This document shows positions 50,961-63,659 of a stretch of 64,000 nt of DNA, one piece after another. The stretch is taken from contig VXAI01000340.1 in NCBI GenBank assembly GCA_013399305.1, forward strand, positions 179,947 through 243,946, given 5' to 3'. A program made the position numbers and the translations under genes. A model generated the notes under the pieces. The model was not told where the DNA came from. It saw nothing but the letters and a program-made list of their open reading frames with translations, and searched no databases. Position 1 is the first letter of the stretch, and every line of letters begins with the position of its first letter. This DNA is from Rostratula benghalensis (Eukaryota; Chordata; Aves; Charadriiformes; Rostratulidae).

Positions 50961-53094
50961 TATTATTTATTCAGAGCAGTCTACCCTACAGAACTGATAC
51001 TAGTTGGATCTGACTTAAACAGCAGAAATATCTGAATTGCTAACACAGCAGTCAGGATTCTTAAAGACGGTTAAAAGTGTTGCCAGACCTACTCTAACTT
51101 TTACTATCAGCCAGTTTCTTAGCCCTGTTTCCAGTGATCACTGGATCCCACAGGTAATACAGTGCCATGTCAACACTCAGTGCTTACTCAACATAGCCTG
51201 CCTGACTTCTGTATTAGTAACATCCAGCCTTTAGGATTAACAATAGTCCATTTATCCATATTTACAAATTAAAATAATTACTTTATACTGTTTTCTGAGA
51301 TACTAGCAGTTCACTCAGCATTTCTATATGTGTAGTCTCAAACCAGTTTCATATTTCAAAATACAAGCAGTATAGATGACTCACTGCAAGCACAAGTATC
51401 CAAGTCTCCTTATGCAAAATGAAAGGACCCATATTTTTAAAGACCCACTATTTAAAAAACAGCATTATATAAAATTCTTTAGTATGATTAACAGTAGTTC
51501 TGACCTCTTAGATTGCTTCTGTACATTAAAATTCAAGCTGCGTGTTTAACATTTGAACTCTAAAAGTCAGTAGAGAATTTTAATGAATATTTTCTCCCAT
51601 GAAAGTTTTTTTCCACAGTCCTATAGATATTGCTACAGCTCCACCATTGCTATTTGTATTTTCTCTTACAGTCTCCTTCTAAAAGTGTATGTTCCATGTT
51701 TTTCCTCCTCCTATTTCCATGTGGTAGGCAAAGATATTCCATGACTCAAACAGCATTAGCAACTGAATAAGCCTTCGAGTGTACTGAGAAAAACGGAGAG
51801 ATGGTAACAGCCACATTTCACAGCAGTAGAAAAAGTGCTTGTGTAGCATTCACTGGCATAGCCGAGCATATGCTCTCCTTGGTTCTTTAGTCATCTGCTT
51901 AGAGTGGGCAGCAGTACTGAGGAAAAGACAATCTGTCTCTCTGTTAATGAAAAAGTATCTCTATAAAGTAGAGCTGATTAGTATAAGGATAAACTATTCA
52001 GTGACTTAGAAGTTAAGAAACATGAAAAAAATCTGCTATCACTGTAAAAAATTATTATCTTTTCTGCTTCAGCAGCTCGGATATTTATGATATTTGAAAC
52101 AAATACAGTAAAGCTTGTAGTCCTTGAGTACTGGAAGGCAGAATGCAACAAATATAAAATATTTTAACATAAATACATCTGGAAAACTTAGCAAGTTAGA
52201 AGTTATTTCATTTCCTCTCAAGTATAATACCACCTCCTTTCAAAGCATGCCTGCAGTTCAGTACAGGGATGCACAAACCAGCTTTAGGGGAGACAGCGGA
52301 GGCAACGGAATAGGTCTGAAAGTGTTAGGGGATAAGCTAATCAGCTCTCTCTCATTTCACCCCTGAATACCTTGACTCATGCAGAGCTCCATGCTGCTGC
52401 TACTAGATTGCTCCATACAAATATGCTCTGCTGTGCAGATAGCTTGACTATCTCTGTGCTTTTCCATTGGCTGCAGGGCAGGCATATTCCTTATACAGAT
52501 CTGAAACAGCAGGTGGCTGAGCAAACAGAAGTGAAGGTCCAATTCAGCAGTGTTACCACGTTCTTTCTTACTTTTCCTCTCACCAGAGAACATGCTGCTG
52601 GCATTTCATCTGACAATAGTGACAACATAATCACATTGTAGATGGGACTAACACCTCCTTCTTTTAATAACATCGTTCAACGGTGAAATCCATTTGAGTT
52701 GCTGAAAAAAAGGGGGCAGAAATTTTGCCAGCTGCACAAACCCACATATTTTAAATTTTATATTTTTCCTGTGCCAGGAATCTGCCTCAGGCTGAATTTT
52801 AGCAGATGGACAAAACAGCTCAGATATTTTTTTAAAAAGGGTTAGACAAAACAAAGTATATTTCTTACATATCCAGTTGTGGTAACTTTTCCTTTTAGAA
52901 TTTCCAGGATAGCCGAGATTTCAAGAAAAAGTTCACATTTGATGAAGTAACTTTTGGTCAGCAAATAAGCCTTGCTCTTTCTTCCAAATATGTATACAAA
53001 TTTTTCTATTTTGAATCCAGAGTCAGGAATGGAACCTACTGAACCCACCATTCTCTTGTTGCTAGAAAATATTTATTTAATCCCTTAGCAAAAC
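50961..53094. other. Non-coding stretch between two CR1 pieces
   Basis: No gene seen. A moderately GC-richer part at 52230-52650 holds overlapping plus and minus open frames of 60-89 codons, none recognised. The rest is AT-rich. Confidence 0.5.
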
Positions 53095-53547
53095 ATCTCT
53101 GTCTAGCACCAGTTCCACAGATGACACCAAGTTTGGCTGGAGTGTTGATCTGTTAGAGGGTTGGAAGGCTTTACAGTGGAAGATCTGGACAGGCTGAATG
53201 AAGGGGCTGAGGCCAATAGTATGAAGTTCAACAAGGCCAAGTACTGTGTCCTGCACTTGGGTCACAACAAACCCATGCAGCGCTACAGGCCAGTTGAATA
53301 TGAGCCATCAGAGTGCTCAGACTGAATATTGGGAAAAATGTCTCCACTAACAGGATTGTCAAGCACTGGACCAGGTTACTCAAGGAACTGGTGGAATCAC
53401 CACCTGTGGAGGTATTTAAAAAATGCATAGATATCCCATTTAGGGACATGGTTTAGTGATGGACTTGGCAGTGTTATATATACAGTTGGATTCAATGATA
53501 TTGAAGGTCTTTTCCAACCTCAGTGATTCTATGATTCTAATTCTATG
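53095..53547 (+). mobile_element. CR1 LINE fragment, 3' part with internal deletion
   Basis: Plus-strand CR1 of about 450 bases. It starts near the reverse-transcriptase active-site region (CACAGATGACACCAAG, a DDTK-type codon run) and continues with TGTCCTGCACTTGGGTCACA. Near 53290-53300 it jumps to the end of the pol frame (GACTGAATATTGGGAAAAA), so a segment of several hundred bases present in full copies is missing. The 3' end CTTTTCCAACCTCAGTGATT followed by CTATGATTCTAATTCTATG is typical. The frame is broken. It lies in the opposite orientation to the copy at 50381-50960. Confidence 0.93.
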
Positions 53548-55516
53548 TAAGAGCTACCTCCCTTCTCTTAGCTGGAAAGGTTTGGTCATGGACCTAGAAC
53601 TTTCAGAGTTGCAGACAAACTGTGAGGGAAATAAAGGAAAAGTGTTTGGGAAAAAAAAAAAAAAAAAAGAAGTATTTATATATACTACAACAGAACAACT
53701 GGCATCATCAATCATGAATTTTGAAATTAGAGAGCGCTTGAAGTAATGTCTCCCTTCTTCTTCCTGTGTTTTTTTCAGTGGCATGCTTGCAACATTTCTC
53801 AAAGTAGAAAGCAATAGAAAGTACCTAAATACTTCACTACTGAATAGATATTCACTGATGAATTCTTAGTAGTAAATATATATGGGTTTAAGATATTAGT
53901 TCATGCATACTTTGATCATAGGCAATTTTTGAAACATATGCATATGAATAATTCTACACTAAACACATCTCTCACAATGCACAACTAAAGCCTTGACTTT
54001 GTTTATAAATGATAGCACAGTGTATTTGAAAGAATTATAGACTGCTTACTGTGATTTTCAGAAGCCATAGTTCTTGCAAATTGCATGATGCTATAGAAGC
54101 CTGTCACTCGTGTGTGCATGAGTTATGCATGCATGATATATACGAATTATCAGTGATACGTGGATTAGAAAAAATCTATTAAGCTTTTAGTACTCAGAAG
54201 AATGAAATTCTAAATGCAAAATATAAATTGCAACATGATTTTTACTTCAGTGTTTCAATGCATAGAAATGATCCATCACAAACACTTGGTAATTTTTAGA
54301 TGGAGAAAGACGGGCATGGGCAGCAGATTAGGGATTTTCTTATTCATCTGAAATAGAAAGTGCTGGAATACAGCAGTACTAAAAAGCAGTGAAGAAGTAA
54401 AAGAAGGGTTAGCGAATAGCTAATACGAATGAAGATAAAGATTACAAATCTATCCAGTTTGCTGAAAATTCAGAATTCAAGAATAAAATCTACCAAGACA
54501 CTAATTTACAGAACATTAACTGGGAAGTGATTCTTCACACAAGTGACATTCAGAGAATGTACTGCTAGATCACCTACAAGATGATAAAAAGCGCTAGGAT
54601 TCTCATTTGATTAGAAATATTCAACTTAATCAGTTTTGTAATTATACTACAGTAAAAGCCTTGCTCTTTTGTAGGCAGAAAATGAGAACAGCAAAAGAAC
54701 AATCTATTAAAGTCCCTGCCCAGAGAGGCTATACTTCTTAAAGGCAAGAAAAAAGGTGAGCCAAAACCACAGACCTAAGTTTAGGACGTAATAGCTCATC
54801 AGTGAAATCATTCATATCCTTTGCAGCTTGCCACCCTGTGTATAAAGACAGTTATTTAAGCATTTCAGAAAAAGGAAGTTTTAAAAAAAGAGCTTTCCAG
54901 ACCTTTTTCCTATTGCTACCAGTACCTATTTTCAAGTTGTGTTACAGTGTTCTAGTTACCAGATTTGATTTTCCAGCTTGAAATGTTATACTCTGAAATT
55001 CCACGTCTTGCTCACAAAAGAAATTGAGATAATGTTTTATCATATAAGATCAACAACATTTACCATCTGTAGAACATTACTCTCAGGAGAGGTTGTTGCT
55101 CTTTTCAATGCCTTTACAAGCAAGGAAGATGGGAGAACTCTCTGTTAATAAAGTGCCAGATACCTATTTCCTATGTTTATCTGTGATTGCTTCACATGGC
55201 ATGTATATCTCACAAGCTGGGAAAGTCTCTGAGGATATTCTTTGCCTTCCGTTTATGCTCCTTCTATGTCAAGTAGTACCTTGTTGCACCACTTGGAAAG
55301 ATCATTCATAGACTGCTATACCTAGTTCTCTAAGGGCATTTTCAGTTTTTTGTCCTTTTTATCATATCTTGCTTAACTTCTTCAGGCAAAGTTTGAAGGC
55401 AAATATACATTCTTATTTTGCTTTTTTTCTCTCTGTTGTATCATCCTATTTTCAATTGGAGATTGCTCACTGTCGAGTAATCTTCCCTCTCCTCTCCTTA
55501 CAAAAAAAACTCCAAA
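53548..55516. other. AT-rich non-coding stretch
   Basis: No gene recognised. An 18-base A run lies at 53651-53668, about 100 bases past the CR1 end and separate from it. No repeat body could be identified upstream of this run other than the CR1 itself. Confidence 0.5.
53651..53668. repeat. Poly-A tract
   Basis: Eighteen A in a row. It is about 100 bases downstream of the plus-strand CR1 end. CR1 does not normally end in poly-A, so the tract is probably independent. Confidence 0.85.
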
Positions 55517-55542
55517 CCCCCCAAAGGACCCCAAACCCCCCC
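55517..55542 (-). other. Possible G-quadruplex motif
   Basis: On the plus strand, C runs of 6, 4 and 7 are separated by AAAGGA and AAA. The minus strand therefore has G runs long enough to supply four GGG tracts with loops of one to six bases. It is rare G/C-run sequence in an AT-rich setting. Formation in the cell is not shown. Confidence 0.5.
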
Positions 55543-57110
55543 ATCCTCTGAGTTTTGCTAAAATGAATTAAATAATGTAGAAAAATTGCTCATTTGTTTG
55601 ATTAACTTTTGAGTCCAGTTCTTCCACATTCCATCTTTCACACAGATGAACAAAGACACCTACACAAGCGTAACAAGCTTTACTGATCTGTGTGGCAAAC
55701 AAACACTGTTTTGTGTGTGCATCTCTGTGTATGCAGAGGCACAAAGACGAATGGTTGTCTGGCAATTCCATCCATAAGTGTTTGTATCTATCTAACTTCT
55801 ATGCAAAGCAGTCTTTAGCAATAATTTTTACTGGACTGAAAGTCACTTGGGAGAACAAAGTCAGTTAAAAAAAATTATTCCTAAATAAAACAATAAACAT
55901 ATAGAAAAGGTTATAGGAAATAAATACTGAAAATGCCTTCATCTTCTGAAGCTTTACATATACTTAATTTACTGTTGCAGACACCTACCATGTAAATCCT
56001 TTCATAAAATTTACAACTTTTATGTATTTCTTCCACTTTCCTTTCAAAATGATTAAATCTTCCAATCTTTTTCTGATCTCACTTAGAGAGAATGTCTACA
56101 ATCATCTTTCCATTAATATTCCACAGCTGTTACCACTAGTTCAGCAATACTTTGATTAGAAGTGCGTTCATAATTACTGCCAGTGCCAAGCTTGGAATTA
56201 CTCTGAACTGGGTTGGATGTTACTATGGTTAACAGCTTCTTTACGCTTCATGTTCCTACTGCTTCCACCATGGCAGCCTTGGGGAAGCAACTAACTTACA
56301 TCACTCACTCATAAAGTTTGGGTTTTTCATCCAGTCTCACTTTTCCAGAAGACCTGAATTGCTACAGATACACACAGTCCCTTATAGTTCTGTGGAGTCC
56401 TTCCTGTGTGCAAGGCTCCCATAGGCATGGAATTCACATCCAATAGCTCATCTCCAGAGCACTGCAAAGCCTGACCATGTTCCCCTTCCATGAGAATTAT
56501 CGCCCATATAACCATCTGCCCCCCACTGCCATAGACCCACTCTTGTCAAAAAAAAACTTCCCATCAGCTATCCAACCATGTAATTTTAGGGTCTACACCA
56601 AAGGTCATATGTGTTTTGTCCAAGCAGTGACCCAAGGAAAGAAAAGAGTAACCACATTTTATTTTCTATTCTTGCTGCTAATTGATTTATTATTAGATTC
56701 ATATTTCTCTTTAATAAAAGGGCACAGAGCCTGTAGCAGGTATAACTCACTTATGGCAGTTGCCATTTCCTCACGAACCAATGCTACAGGTGGAAAGGGA
56801 AGAAATCATCTTAGAGGTGTAACTTAGTTATAATCATCTGCTTTCCCATGTAGGAGAAGTCAAGCACGGGAACATGACTTCCAACATAAACAGCCAGCGT
56901 CTGCTGTGGCATTTCTTACCTCCAAGTATTTACAGCACCCCAGGAGGTTAAGTTTGTTCAGCCCTCCCTCTTGCCCTGTTTGCTTCTGCTGGCTGTGATA
57001 GCTGATCCCCTTCCTCTGCAGCAGAAATGGCTTTGGCTGCAAGGGAGTTGCTGGCATGAACTAGGGGACAGAAAGCCTGACAGCAAAAACTGGGACAATC
57101 CTTCTGGAGT
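55543..57110. other. Non-coding stretch
   Basis: No gene or repeat recognised. A 116-codon plus-strand frame (56477-56827) and shorter minus-strand frames have no recognisable family features. Confidence 0.5.
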
Positions 57111-57230
57111 CGTGTGTTCAATGTCACCGTTTAGCCGGCATCTCTGAGGCAGCGCAATCAACAGGGAATAGCGCTGTGTATTCTTCTAATTACGCGTGCT
57201 AGAAATTGAAATGCGCCTACCACCAGCACG
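57111..57230. promoter_or_regulatory. CpG-retaining patch, possible regulatory element (weak)
   Basis: Nine CpG steps fall within 120 bases, in a region where hundreds of bases often have none. The patch includes GCGCAATCA, TAGCGCTG and TAATTACGCGTG. Retained CpGs in a methylation-depleted background can mark an unmethylated or constrained element. There is no repeat or coding signal to explain it. Confidence 0.3.
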
Positions 57231-60200
57231 GCTAACTATGTGTAATACAAAGTACCTCTGAAAAATGATTACATAAGCAGGTATCTCCAAGACAGCAAGT
57301 GAGATCCAGCTCTAAATTAGTGCTGGGACTGTCTCTGGACTCTTCCTGACTCCTTTATAGTTGCTGGTAAAACTGAAAATTTAAGCCAACATTGAAAAGA
57401 TTTATACATTCACCCTGTTTTCTCAGAAGTACTTATTAAAAACACAAACACTTTTCCCCAATTTAAATTTAAAAAAAAAATATTCTGGAAAGTTGTAAAA
57501 AGCAGTGAAGGTTTAAAGAATTGGTTTGAAAGTCTTCAGAGTTTTTTATTTTCTTTCCTTTGATTTTCTTCCCATTGTTAGCATAATACTTGAAATATCT
57601 TGATTTTCAGTAGCATGAGGGCCTTTTTCAACTTAGAAAGAAGTGGAGCTTGTTTTTTCATAAACACTTTGCAACCATCAGCTTTTGGGATTTTAGGTTA
57701 ATCCTTTAAGAAAAATTCCAAGAATCTTTTCAAAAGCTGTTTATTTGACTTAATATTATATGGAAGACATAGATTATTCCTGCAAGACATTGCTCCGCAT
57801 AAGGAACTGAACACAAGACACAACAAGCATATTGCTTGGCACTGGTGTCTACATCCATTAAAATATGATGGTGAAGTGATGGATCTTAAGTACTTAAACT
57901 AAGTCAATCAACACACAAGGGTAGATTGCAGGATTAAAACTGACAACCATTAACATCTTAACTAATGAACTTAAAAGTCAACAAGAGGGCACTTTCCAGC
58001 TATCTCTAAAAGCACCCTATCAGTTCTGACAACCTGAGCAAAATTAGCATGAGAAGGTGGACTAGTCTGTTGATTTCTGGAAAAATGGGCCTATAGAAAG
58101 AAAATTATTTAAAAGGTAGAGCAGAATAGATACAGTATATATACTGAGCATAATATATGCATATTGCAGCTAAACAGTTGATAACATACTTAGTCATTCT
58201 GTTTTATGATAATGTTCCCACATTATTGAAATATACAAGTTTTAAAAAAGCATTTCTTTATTTGGTTCTGGAACTTCCAGAGGGAAGATTTTTAAATAAC
58301 AAGAACTTCTTGTTGTGATTATACAATTACGTAGGAACACTGTGGGCAACAGGAGCAAAGAACTGTTGTTAATGTGAAGTTACATTCCAGAGGAATTAAA
58401 GGTATTTACATTTTTAGAGAAATAGTGTATTTTTTCTTATATTTAGGCTCTGTATTAAACAGGTATCAAGTTTTATGGAGAAACTACTCAGAAATGTCTC
58501 TGTTGTGTGAAATCATAGTTTTTCAAATCAATACAGTCATAAGACAGATATTATTTTAAAGAAAAAGAAAAGTTTATATGGAGTCCACTTGCATACGAAA
58601 TAAACAAAAAAGACTTATTTTTACCATAGCAAAAATGTAATTTGTCAGCTGAACATTTGCCAGAGAAAGTGCCTTAATGATTTCTAAAGCACTACAAGTA
58701 CCTAACAATACAGACACTAGTAAAGATTAATAAAAAATTACCTGTACACCTACAACTCAAAAAAAAATTTTAAAAAAATCAAATTAGAATTTGCTTTGCA
58801 CCTTTTGTGCATCTCCCCATAAAGACAGGATAGAGATCTGACAGTTTATTAAACAGATAATAAATGCTAGCATTAAAATACTGTTCTTCAAAAAAAGATA
58901 AGCACCCAGAGCAGAAAAATATATCAAATTTAGCGGAGATTTGTATAAATAGAAAACACTGCAGGGAATTGGTAAAAAACAATATGAAGTGTCTGGGCTT
59001 TCATTTGACTCTGGGACAGAGGCAACAATAAAACTTTCCTGTCCCACCTTATCAATGGCTCTGAAGGACTACATTCTGCTGCTGTAGTAGGGCTTCCAGC
59101 ACTCAGCACCAGACCAAGCTGAACACCAAGACTTTCCAAGAGGTAAAACACTGTTCAGGCTTCTTTATAAATACATAAGCATGTGGTTCTGTAGAAGTAC
59201 ATGTAGCTGAGTAGACAACTTAGTAGAAATCAGTGCACTATAATTATTCTTGGCTATCAGATGACCCAGTAGATTACCCATAGGAAGACTATGCTTCTGC
59301 TTACAGGTACCACATGTTCCTACTGGTATACACAAGCGTGTCTTGCACCCTAGGTCATGTCTCAGAGTCATTTCATGTTCAGTTTTTGTTCCACAGAACC
59401 TACACCACTGCTTGGGATTTCTTTTAAATCATGCTTTTAACTCTCTCTCTAAGAGATGTATTTCCTACAAAATGTGTTTCTGGAAAACATCAGATCACAG
59501 CTTTTGAGAACAGGCAACAGGGAAGAAGCTGCTTTCACACTTTGCAGCAAATTCAGGTGTCAATTACCTAGTCAGACAAATGTAGGAATTGAAACTTCTA
59601 CAGGTCAAGCACATCTGCTCTTGTTGATCTTTACAGAAATCATCAAGATCATATTTATGCCAGTGTTCACAGTGGATATTCAAACTGTACAACAGGGTAA
59701 AATTCCCAAAAATACACAGACGGCTACACCTAACATTCACACTTGAAGGTGCAATTGGTTTGTGACAGTTTTCTTCAATGGATACTAACAATTGCAAAAG
59801 TAAGATTCTTCCTTCTTCACAAACACTATGCAATGTTAATATATTTTTTTTTGGCAAGTGCTTGTTGCCAGTAAGCATGTATGACTGAATACTCATGGAA
59901 AGTAATGGGAGAGGGACACAAAATCAAAATTATTTTATTGTGAAATTNCAACTAGACACAGAAAACAGCATATATTCAGTATTTTAATTAATTCTCAATT
60001 TAGCTTGCACAGCTAGTCCCATATTTATAAATATTATTTTCCTTCCTTGCCAATCCTGCTTTAGCATTTGACTTGACAGTGAACTTGTGTTGAGAAATAA
60101 TCTTAAAAAAAAATCTCTTAGGGCATGAAACTAAAACTTGAGAGACAAGAGCTTTGTTCTGCAGTCAGGCACATCTTAATGTGTCATCTCATAGAAGTCC

Positions 60201-60801
60201 TGTTACTTCTCTGTGCCCCAGTTTCTTCACTGAACAAACTACATATGCTTCAATATATGGGCTGTTATTCTTTTCATTTCTACAGCTGAGCTGTTCTGGC
60301 TATGTTCAGGTTATATCAAAAAGAGAAAATATGAGAAAATAAGAGAAATGGAACTGTATTTACTACAGGCTTAATAATGTACTATGTTCGGCAGAAAAGA
60401 AGGAAATTAATTTTGAAGTATGCATTAATATTAGAGTTGTAGAGTCATATAAAGCACTTGAATGAATGACATTACAATAGTTTGATAGAGTCCAGTAAGT
60501 AATCAAAAGAATTCAATCCAAACAAAGAAAAGAGCCTACTAATTTTTTAGTAGTGATTCATTAACCTAGGACATAGCAAAAAGATACAAAAGAAGGGTTT
60601 TTTTGTTCTGCTAACACTAGTTTCTTGATAATTTCATTTATCAATTTGTTTTTTTTCAATGTTTTTCCTGACATAGTCATAAAACCAAAATCAAACTTGA
60701 TACGAAACAAGCTACACTTTTAGCTAAAGTGAGTCTGTGGCCTTTCTGCTATATGTAGCCATGGTGCGGTCTTCAGAACTATTCACACACACTATGCCCC
60801 A
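57231..60801. other. AT-rich non-coding stretch
   Basis: No gene or repeat family recognised. One ambiguous base (N) is present at 59948. Small frames at 59456-59896 overlap on both strands and are treated as chance. Confidence 0.55.
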
Positions 60802-60945
60802 TTACTTCTTTTTCTCTTGTCTTGCTTCTGTGGGACAGAATCCTGGGATACAACGCTCTAGAAATTCTCTCATCTGAGGTAATACTTTGGCTTGGGACTC
60901 AGGAGAGGTCAACTTCCTGCTGAAAACATCATAAGTTATTTTGAC
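60802..60945 (-). CDS. Candidate terminal coding exon, unrecognised protein (weak)
   Basis: On the minus strand an acceptor-like ATTCTTCTCCAG ends at 60946. It is followed by 47 codons and a TAA at 60804-60802. The peptide includes SPESQAKVLPQMREF and LERCIPGFCPTEARQEKKK, with a plausible helical stretch and a basic C-terminus. The exon would begin in phase 0. The pyrimidine tract is weak and the upstream frame stays open to 60984, so there is no need for a splice site. No polyadenylation signal was tied to it. I do not recognise the protein. It is oriented so that it could belong to a gene running left from the CpG island, but nothing else supports that. Confidence 0.15.
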   Translation of the reverse strand, partial: VKITYDVFSRKLTSPESQAKVLPQMREFLERCIPGFCPTEARQEKKK

Positions 60946-61429
60946 CTGGAGAAGAATCCATTCTCCCACATAAAAACTACCCATTACAAAAAGCCGTTCT
61001 CATCTTCACAATCCCAAGATCGCTATTAAAAATTGGAAGCTGAGTTGTTAAGGCCATTTAGGTTGAGCGAGTACTTAAGACAAAGAGCACTTGAATATGC
61101 ACAAAGAAGTATGCATTTCTTCTACACAGAATAAAAAATATAAAAATCTATGATTTGATCAGAGGAAGCACAGAATACCAAAATACCAGTTTTACAAAGA
61201 GATGTGCACCTGTCTAGTTTATACACATCCTGTATTCAAGCAGCATGCAGGGAATGTATTACATATAATGCAGGTTATTTTGTTGCATTAACAACTTCTT
61301 TTTGACGTAATAAACTGCTTTTGGATATATATAATGGCACCAAAGGAAACAGAGTACCTCCAGGTTGTTGCACTGTAGAAAGAGGGGGAAGATAGGCAGA
61401 AGTAGTCATTCTGGTATGTCTGTTGTCCA

Positions 61430-61881
61430 CGCTCAGTAAGGACAAATAAACGCTGACAAAGGAGACAAATGAATACAAGCAACACCAACGTTTCGTAGAA
61501 TAAGAAATTGGATGTTCTTCATCATCCAGAAATGAAGGGCCATCACCATTAATACAATAACCACCGCTTCTCCGGTTAAAGGAATGTACATCAGAATCTG
61601 CATACAGCAACTGTAAATGTCACATTTCGCTGTTCTCATTTAGGTCATTACAAGCCCATTTCCTCCTGCACATGACTAGATGTTTAGCTTATGCAGGGAA
61701 AGACTACTCAGGTCTTTTGGCACGCGAAAGTCCTCCGAAATAGGAGTGAAAAGGTAGGAAAACAGCTTGCTTTTAGAGGGGAAAGCTAAGTTTGCAAAGG
61801 ATGCACGACTGAAGTGTGGAAAGTGTCAGTTCCACCGACGCTGAAGTGGTAAACGGTGTGAATGCATGGAACCGCACAGCG
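61430..61881. promoter_or_regulatory. CpG-enriched segment upstream of the CpG island (weak)
   Basis: Sixteen CpG steps were counted in about 450 bases, clustered at 61430-61495, 61565-61628, 61723-61736 and 61806-61880. This is well above the surrounding sequence and lies about 2 kb from the island edge. It might be a shore element, an alternative promoter or simply the composition gradient near a gene start. Overlapping minus-strand open frames (66-111 codons) are not recognised. Confidence 0.3.
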
Positions 61882-62065
61882 TGACTTAGCCTTTTCATCC
61901 CTTGCCTTTGTGGGTTTCTGTCAGTTATGATGTGAGCTAATTCTTTCACCAAGCTGCAAACCAATAATAATTTCTTACTTTTTAATTATCATTTGGTGAC
62001 AGACACTAGATGAGGGAAGGAGGCGGACATCATCTGGGGATAAACCAGTAAGAGGGTTTTGTCTG

Positions 62066-62100
62066 TCAGCAGCTGTGCATGAGCCATCAGCAGCTGTGCA
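62066..62100. promoter_or_regulatory. Paired 14-base direct repeat with E-boxes
   Basis: TCAGCAGCTGTGCA occurs at 62066-62079 and again at 62087-62100. Each copy carries a CAGCTG E-box, and the two boxes are 21 bases apart, close to two helical turns. E-boxes bind basic helix-loop-helix dimers. Function is inferred only. Confidence 0.35.
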
Positions 62101-63659
62101 CACACTCTTCACTGTTTTAGGATAAAATCACACAGGAAAGTATCACTCCAGATGGGGAAGGTTTACGTATGCCAGCCCTCAACCAATCGCCTTGTGAGCA
62201 TGTTCCTTTCCATGCTGGTCACTGCCCAGCCTCCAGCAATCCATCCCAGTGGATCTACGCCATCTTCTTCCACACTAACATTATTTTCATGTTAACATCT
62301 TCCGCACTCAGCGCAATGACATCACCCAGACCTGGTGTGTTTGAGTGCATTTGGCATAAACATTCTGTTAGAGCTGGAATTGCTGAGAAAACCCCCTGGA
62401 TCCAGTTCTGAAACACAGCAGCACTGTGCAAAACGTGGTGTGCACATTTCCACATCTGTTCCTCGCTCAGGTTTGTTTCAAGCATCTCTTTTGTAAAGGA
62501 CAAAGTGGGTAACAGTGAAGTGACAAATACCTTTGAAATATCACACAGCCATTGGGAGACTTCACTAGTTCTTCCTTACTGTATTTTTAATGTGGAAAAT
62601 GAAAAGCATGTTGAGAATGTGTGAAAAAAAACCCAATGTCAAGCCAAATGGATTCCCAGGACCTTTACATATGTGCAGTGATATATGCCTTTATGCTTTT
62701 GTATGTCCACATAATGCTACAGCTCCTGTGGTATCATCTGCAGACGTTGATTCTGCATCACTCTGCAACCCAAACTCACCCCTTTCAAGGGTAAGCAACA
62801 GCATCTCTCAGTGTTCAGAGCAGAAACCAAAGGCCTCCTCCTTGCTCATGGCTTATAAACAGCAGCTTACCACTGGCAGAAGTGCGCTCTCACATCCTAC
62901 CTCATCCCACAGCTCCCCAAATACTGCACACAATCGTTGGGATAATGTGTTTATAGGTACCCATGGTAATACATGTTCTACTTCCTTTGAGTGCACTTGA
63001 GAGCTGGAAACATCACCCACTCCTTTTCTGTCCAACAGCTTTTTCTCCATCTCCTGGAGGCTTAACTATACCTGACATATTTCAACGAAAGGTGGAGCAA
63101 GCTGAACACAGACCCCAAATCTCACTGTTTACGCACAAACAAAACCAAAATCACTCCTTAGCTGACGTGAAAAGCTTGTCTCCACACTCACCATTTTACA
63201 TCTTAGACTGACAGATTGGGGGGCACTCATGGAAGCTTGGCCATCTCGGTGAGAGTTGCTTGGGCAGCATCCCATGTGTCATGCTTGTCCCACGCTTGTG
63301 CTGTTGGCACTACGTTCTCAGTCAGGGAACTGTTCAGGGACAGCACGAGAGGTGTCGTTTAACCTGGGAAAACTGGTCTGTGCACGGAAACTGATGTCAC
63401 CTAAAGCCTAGCCTTCCTTTCTCACTCCCACCTCCTTCGCCTTCCTCCCCATCCTGCTCGCTCTGCACCACCAAGGGGAGCATTTTGACTTCAGTTTCAG
63501 CAGGTGCCAACCTAAAGTTCCCCTCTACCCCTAATGCCATCACTCAGCTCCATGACCACCCAGACCCACATTCTCTGCTCTCCTCCCGTTGGCTGCTCCC
63601 TGAGAAGCATCAAAAGATTCGCAGGACATGGGCAGGAGAGCCCGTGGGACCTCTTCACA
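62101..63659. other. Non-coding stretch leading into the CpG island
   Basis: Base composition becomes more balanced towards the right. A 136-codon plus-strand frame (62590-63000) and an 82-codon minus-strand frame (62255-62503) have no recognised family features. Part of this could be transcribed (5' UTR or upstream exon) if a gene starts at the island. Confidence 0.45.

Noticed and set aside
62590..63000. 136-codon plus-strand open frame
   Set aside because: No family resemblance, no Kozak or splice support, and composition like the surrounding DNA.
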